Shown: in pieces, positions 57,933 to 64,000 of the stretch | How the letters are laid out: each line of letters begins with the position of its first letter | Numbering within the stretch: position 1 is the first letter of the stretch | From: Cranoglanis bouderius | Lineage: Eukaryota; Chordata; Actinopteri; Siluriformes; Cranoglanididae | Reading direction: 5' to 3' | DNA length: 64,000 nt | Assembly: GCA_023630585.1 (NCBI GenBank) | Contig: CM042543.1 | Coordinates: 13,638,260-13,702,259, forward strand | Position numbers and translations under genes: made by a program | The notes under the pieces: model-generated | Databases searched by the model: none | What the model was told of the DNA's origin: nothing | What the model saw: only the letters and a program-made list of their open reading frames with translations

Positions 57933-58369
57933 TAACCCCCAAATATCAACTGTCATGTGATAACGATTAAAAACGCACAAAGAGGTGCATGCATGCATGT
58001 AAAACCACTGGGAGAGATGAATGGTGCGGTTCGACCACGTGTCGCCCCGGCTGGCATTTTGCCCCTTTTCTCAGCCCAGAGGTGGGAAGTAGGGCCAGAG
58101 TCTGTGGGCTGGCGGGAGAAAGATGATGGATGAATGGATGCATGGATCGTGTTAGGGCACTGTTTTAAAAAATGGATCCAGCATGCCTGAAAGCACAAAG
58201 GCAGCCTTTGAGCAGCAACAGGCATGCTAAGTGAGAGGCAAACACAAACACGTGCTGTGGAGCCGTTCGCCTTACGCAAATGTTTACTGTATCTGCCTCT
58301 TGTCTGCGTCCTTCAATGTGTAGTGCCAGCCGCTCAACCTTTAACCTGAAGCCCACTCTTTAGCATGCA

Positions 58370-58372
<3 letters not shown>

Positions 58373-58422
<50 letters not shown>
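58373..58422. repeat. (CA)n microsatellite
   Basis: About 50 bp of perfect CA repeat. Confidence 0.96.
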
Positions 58423-58425
<3 letters not shown>

Positions 58426-59940
58426 AGTTGATTTGGCTACTAATTCAAAGGGATTGAAAAACTAAAGTCAGACATGCTGTTCTGTCTTAGAACAATATAG
58501 AAATCATTTTAAAGTTAGTTTTTTTATTTTAAAGTTAGTTTCTTAGTTTTGCCTAGCACGGGTCACTTCTCACAGTTTGAATCCCGTGTAATTATGTTCC
58601 TGTCTCGATCGAGGAACATTGTCTGGCAAAAACGCTTCAGTTACTGTCCAGCTGTGAAAATGGAGCTTTCATCAGAGTTAATGTCTTGACTTGCACAAAG
58701 CAAAGAGGGTTTATGTGCTTCATGCTTTAGCATAGAACACGAGTGTTCTTTTTACCTGGAAAGGAAAAAAAAAAAAAAAAGGCTGCTGAATTTCAATTTT
58801 CACACAAGGGCCCCTGAAGCTGTAAATACACACAAGCTGTCATGAATGACTTTCATGTGGCACAGAAAAGAACAAGAGCCTCGCATGGTTGAGTGAGTGT
58901 TTAGCTTATAGTCTGTTGCAGATTGACATTATGGTCAAAAGTCTGCAAAACACAACCTTTTTGTGGCGAGGCTGATCATGTAATCATGCTTGGATTGCTA
59001 TGCCTGTTAATCCAGAGCGACAGACCGTAAATATCTCCTGTCATCATTTTTGCATCATTTATTTTATATGGCTCCAGTTTTATGATGCGACATGACCGTT
59101 ACAATAATTTGACTAACATTCCTGTTTACAAATCGAGGAGGTCCTTAGCAACCGCCCTCTGACATCATGGGCTTTTTGGTAAGCGATTGTGTTAGATTGT
59201 GCACTTCCTTTTTTTTTTTTCTCGCTGCAGATAATCCATTTGCATTCATTTATAAGCGCAACACTTCTCTTTAAGTCTGTTTCAATACTTTCCTCTTCCC
59301 TAACCATCTGCTTGTCTGCTGTCACAAACATTCAGTACTTCTGCCATCACCCGTTAGGCAGTACACTATGTGCTGTGCACTCATAATAGTGTGTTTGTCT
59401 TTAAAAAGGAGAAATAGTAACATGTGAGCCAGGCAGCCTGGCACACAGCTGTTCCTACCACAATTTTATTCTTATATACAGATATATTTTTGACAGTTAA
59501 CTATTTTTGGCTGCAAATTCAGTACTATCACTTCACAAACAGCATGTATTTTTTCTTCTTCTCCTGTTCCTCTCAATTAACACATCTGGCAGCAGATGTT
59601 TGAAGCCACTTCGTATTCGTGTGGGATCATTATTCATCACTGGATTAAAAATACCCCAGGGCATCACTGATTTGACAGCCTTTAATCTCACACACCCCTG
59701 ATTCATCTCCATTTTGTTGCAGTTTTGTTCTCAAGGCAAACAGAAGTCGACGTCTGCCAGACATGGCCTCTGTTGATGTAAACAGTAGGGGTTTAGTGAA
59801 GCGTGCATTTGTGTGTGTGTGTGTGTACACGTGTGTGACTGTATATTGTGTGACTGAGTGGTTACAGTGATAGACTGAAGGTTTAAATGGGCTCATCTAG
59901 ATAAGCTAGTTTTATTTTTTTAGTAAATGGTTTATTTTTT

Positions 59941-60235
59941 ATAGACCGAGGGTAGCATTGCCTCCTCTCAGCTCCAGGTTCCCTGGTTCAATCCTGTCTG
60001 TGCATGTTTATGTGCATGTGTTCACACGGGTTTCCTCTGGGTTTTCTGGTTCCCTCCCACCCGCTAAAAGATGCTGATAGACAGATTGGCTATGATAAAT
60101 TGCCCCTAAGTGTGAATAAGTGTGTGAGTGTATGCACATGATGCCCCACGCTCCAACGTATATTCCCACCTCAAACCCAGTGTTCCCAGGATTTTTCAGA
60201 TCCACGGTGACCTTGACCAGGATAACGCGGTTACT
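59941..60235 (+). repeat. Common teleost interspersed repeat (SINE-like), forward copy
   Basis: Contains a tRNA-like box-B stretch (GGTTCAATCC at 59986-59995), GGTTTCCTCTGGGTTTTCTG (60029-60048) and CCCTAAGTGTGAATAAGTGT (60104-60123). It ends with GACCTTGACCAGGATAACGC GGTTACTG (60210-60237). Inverse orientation relative to the copy at 14925-15180. Confidence 0.7.
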
Positions 60236-61255
60236 GAAAAGTGAATTCAGTAAATAAGTAAGTTTAGTTTTAGTTGTTCACATGGATAATACAGCTTGAT
60301 AAACATCAAATTACTAATGCAAGTACGGTATGTCATATTTAGCCAAGTATTTACTTTCTTTTCCCTAGGCAAATTGATGTGCTTAAAGCATGCTTTAATC
60401 ATGACCATGAATCTTGTTTCTATGCCAAATCATTTACGCAATCAATTAACTCTTGCTGTAAAACTTTCACATGATTCACAGGATACCAACTTTGATAATT
60501 ATGTAGTGATTATGAGTAAACACAGTTCAGTATATGATTAGGTATTGATCTTTTTTTTTTTGTTTTGTTTTTTTCTCGATTTTGTACATTAACAGCCCAC
60601 AGTCACAATAAAAACCATTGCACACGAACAAATAAAAATAGCTTCTCTAGCACACCTTTATTTAACAGGCTTTAATGGCGTAAAGCATTGTCCCACTTTT
60701 TTTGCTATCTAACATTTACCCTCTCTCACTCTCTCATTTTCTCTCTTTCTCTTTCTCGTTCTTTCTCATCCATGAGCTTTTGCTAAGAATCAGGCAGGTG
60801 GCCAGGCAGGAAATGACACATGCAGAGGCATCTTGAGTTGTGCAACCTCCTGTGGGTGTGCGGTGAAGCTGCCTCTGTCTGCATGTTTATGAATTCTCCC
60901 ATGTATATCACACGCAAAGTGAGCGGGGGCGAAATAAACATTCCTAGACATACTGACAGAATTCCGAATGCACTTATGGTTGCAAACAGCAGCATTTTGT
61001 TAACTTTACTTAACAGATGAAAAGACTGGTTTGCGCGGCATACTATGAGAAAGATACTTATAGTACTTGTGTTGATTTGCAGGGCAGTTTGGTCTTTGTT
61101 ACTGCTAAATCTAGTAAATCTTCCAATTATGTGAGGCCAGAAGGTGGAATTTTACACTTGATTTGCCCCATAGCTTTCATGCAACTACAGTGAGGCAAGA
61201 TTACAGTGGGAATCAAGAGGTAATAAAGAATAATTAAATAAATAAGTCCGTGCAC

Positions 61256-61513
61256 AGTGCCATGCACCACTACTGTAGTGGTTGGCACATTTGCCTCTCA
61301 CTTCCGGGGTTCGAGGTTTGAATCCCACATAGGCTGATTGCCATTTCCAAATTGCCTGTATTGTGTGAATGTGTGTGCGATTGTGCCCTGCAATGGGTTG
61401 GCACCGTGTCCAGGGTGTCCCCCGCTTCGTACCCTGAGTCCCCTGGGATAGGCTCCAGGCTCCTTATGACCCTGTGTAGGATAAGGTATAGAAAATGGAT
61501 GGATGGATGGTTG
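61256..61513 (+). mobile_element. tRNA-derived SINE with GGAT tail
   Basis: A polymerase III promoter-like head (GTGGTTGGCACATTTGCCTC at 61278-61297, then GGGGTTCGAGGTTTGAATCC near 61305-61324) is followed by CCTGCAATGGGTTGGCACCG and CTGGGATAGGCTCCAGGCTC. It ends in a GGATGGATGG simple tail (about 61496-61510). This is the typical layout of widespread otophysan fish SINEs. Confidence 0.75.
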
Positions 61514-62804
61514 CATTAATCAATGACCAAATTGAAATGCTTAAAAAGCATATTACCAAAATAAACATGCTTAAACGCAAATGCCTATACAGCATATGAT
61601 TGGCTCAGGCAGCAGCTAACTAGAAGGTAACCATGGATACAGAGACTGACATTAATAATAACAAAAAAATATGCCTGAGAAATATTAGGAGAAATCTTTT
61701 AGAAATACTTTCTTAACAGTACAAATGTAACACATAATCATTTGCTTCTAAACAGGCTCTAATTGTTGTAAGAAATATTGATAATATCCACAATATCTCA
61801 GAAAATTGTGACATTTATCACAATGTCCATAGTATTTCGTCATATTGCCCATCCATACTTTTAAGATATTCTAATATTTCGTAAAGAAGCTTGACTTGCT
61901 GAATCGAACTGAAACCCATTGAATTGTGAATTAAATTGATTTGCTTTCAGCCTTTCAGATGCGAATCCCAAAAGTAACTGCCACTTATATAGCTTTAAAT
62001 TAAACCTAGCTAATAATTACTCATTATCTTCCACAACATTTGACCTACAACCTTTAATCTTAGTCCTTTACAAAAGCTATTTCCGTATGCTGAGCTACAA
62101 AAAAAAAAAATTCAGGTGTGGTATTTTATTGAGCACAAGGCCTCGTCTGAGTGTGAACTCAACAGTGTAGTAATTATGTAGCAGGACTGGTGTAGCGGTG
62201 GTTATTAAGAGCAATTTCAGCTAATGGATTGGGAGGTGCTGGTCAGATCCTTAATAGAGGGCTCTGTGTTACTCCCTCCACTGTGGCTGACACCAGGGCC
62301 TGCAGACCACCAGAGTACAAGCATTCTTAAGGACCAGGCGCATATTTGTCTCTGATTCGCCTGTAATACATCAGATAATCTGTTTTAACTGGGGTGAGGA
62401 TAAAGACGTGACAGTGCTCAAGTCCAAAATCAATACAAGTCAAAGTTATGTGTGAAATGAAATATGTTTGTGTGGGGGAAAGATTTGCACTTGGAAGTAG
62501 GGGCATTTACAGTATGATACCACAGGAGATACTATTAGTGTCAGGCATATGGAGTTCATTTTTGAACAGTTTGTGGAATGTTGCCGTCGCTCATTTGGGC
62601 TCTGAACAAGAATTTCTATGATTGCAGAAATAATCATGCACTGTAGAAATGTGCTGGGTTTAGTTACAGATGGGTGTCTTTAGTAAAGTATGAATTTGAC
62701 TACAGAATACTAAAAAAAATGTTTAAGGAATGTTGAAGAGGTATTCTTTATAAGGTTGTATGGTGTAGTTAGAATAAGCAGAATACAAATGTTTATTACA
62801 TAAA

Positions 62805-62886
<82 letters not shown>
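62805..62886. repeat. (GT)n microsatellite
   Basis: 82 bp of GT with one GC interruption near 62832. Confidence 0.96.
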
Positions 62887-62889
<3 letters not shown>

Positions 62890-64000
62890 TCATGACTTCT
62901 TATTTGAGATCACTAACTTCTTTTGCTCTTCATACTGGTTTTCTTCAACCAGTGCATGATAGACTAATTTCAGTTGGATGTTATTGTTCCGTCATTGCCG
63001 TATCAGTGAGATGAAATTCCAGCTCAGCCAAAATGTTCAGTCTCTCCAGGTTCGAGTGATGAATTCATGTAACATTTGTTGAGTCAAACGGAATCATTTA
63101 CAGCAGAAAGCAAGTCTGGTGTGTGTATTAACAGCATATTACGTTAGTGAGATGGAAAACAAACTGTCTGTTTTATGAAAAGGTTCTGTATTTTCCAAGC
63201 TTCTGCACGAGCCTCTGTGTTTTGACTGCCATGCAGACGGCTGGAAAAGAGCTATTGTCTCATTGAGGACTCCAATAAAGCGCTAGCCAGAAAGACTTCA
63301 AAGCTTTACCTCCATGTTTGTCAGTTTCAGAGGGATTGTAAATGACGTCGATGTGCTTCTCTTGGATTAGTCCACCTCTCTTCTCTTTTTGTCATCCCAT
63401 TGCTTCCCGTCCTCATCATGCTTCCCTGAAACACTTCAAATGATTGCCTATTAACATAATTGCACCGTATGTTTAAGTTTAAGGTCATATTCTTTTGTGG
63501 CGCCCATGTATTGTGCCCATGCTTGCTAACAATATACTGTAGAGCGATGTTAGCATTAGCACTGACAATAATATTGCTACTAATGTTGAACTGTTTACGT
63601 TGCGGTTTGTGTGTGGAGCCACTCTAATTACCAGAGCCAGAAATGAGCATTAGTGGTGAATTTGTGAAGTTCCTCGAGGCTTTGAACGTTTAGCGCATGT
63701 CTTGACAGGTAGGCTCCCACAACAAAACACTCACGGTAGGCATCTCAGACAAAAGGCCGCACGGCCCATTGAAAATAAAGCTATTCCGGGTTAACTTGCA
63801 TGAGAAATAATCCTGATGTACTTTCTCTAAGCACATTTCCAATTGTGAAGTGAACTTAAGATGTTACTTGTTGCTGTTGGCCAAGGGGAAAACTTTGGAC
63901 CTCGTATGAACGACAGCAAGCTGACAGCTTGGATGGAGTTATACAGTTGGGTAAAATCTGCTAGTATTTTTTTTCCCTCTACACAGCTCCAGTGTATTAA

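Overview
This is vertebrate genomic DNA, almost certainly from a teleost fish. It is AT-rich, most of it is non-coding, and it is full of dinucleotide microsatellites, Tc1/mariner relics and fish-type tRNA-derived SINEs. The repeat families resemble those of otophysan fishes (catfish-like), but the species cannot be fixed from the sequence alone. No prokaryotic genes, CRISPR arrays, rRNA or convincing tRNA genes were seen.

The window holds parts of two overlapping genes on opposite strands. On the + strand is the 5' part of runx2, a Runt-domain transcription factor central to skeletal development. It has the distal-promoter (P1) first exon at 33175-33232, the proximal-promoter (P2) exon at 53066-53350, and two further Runt-domain exons at 54638-54794 and 57823-57927. 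The remaining exons lie beyond the right edge. On the - strand are the first two coding exons of supt3h, the SAGA-complex histone-fold subunit, at 47157-47054 and 6432-6348. Its remaining exons lie beyond the left edge. The genes interlock: runx2 P1 sits inside the 40.6 kb first coding intron of supt3h, and the supt3h start codon sits inside the 19.8 kb first intron of runx2. Linkage and overlap of these two genes is known in vertebrates. It supports orthology, and perhaps the supt3h-linked copy if the species has two runx2 paralogues.

Layout: 1-6.3 kb is supt3h intron with nested transposons. 6.35-6.43 kb is supt3h coding exon 2. 6.4-32.7 kb is intron with Tc1 elements, a foldback-type repeat family, SINE-like copies and long (TA)n/(CA)n tracts, including a nearly full-length Tc1 element with a broken transposase at 29.5-31.1 kb. 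32.7-33.2 kb is runx2 P1 with three AACCACA RUNX motifs. 33.2-47 kb is shared intron with a second broken Tc1 element at 40.1-41.5 kb. 47.05-47.16 kb is supt3h coding exon 1. 50.7-50.9 kb is a GC-rich candidate supt3h promoter. 51.2-51.6 kb is a compound trinucleotide array. 52.3-53.4 kb is the CpG-rich P2 region and exon 2. 53.4-64 kb is runx2 introns with exons 3 and 4.

The coding parts agree with each other: all exon junctions keep phase and carry GT-AG sites. The P1 exon splices to an acceptor inside the P2 coding exon, so the N-terminus is swapped (MASNS- versus MRIPI-) while the Runt domain is kept. I found no clearly new biological system. The most notable points are the interlocked gene architecture, RUNX motifs at both promoters, the very short Q/A region of this Runx2, and several nested transposon insertions.
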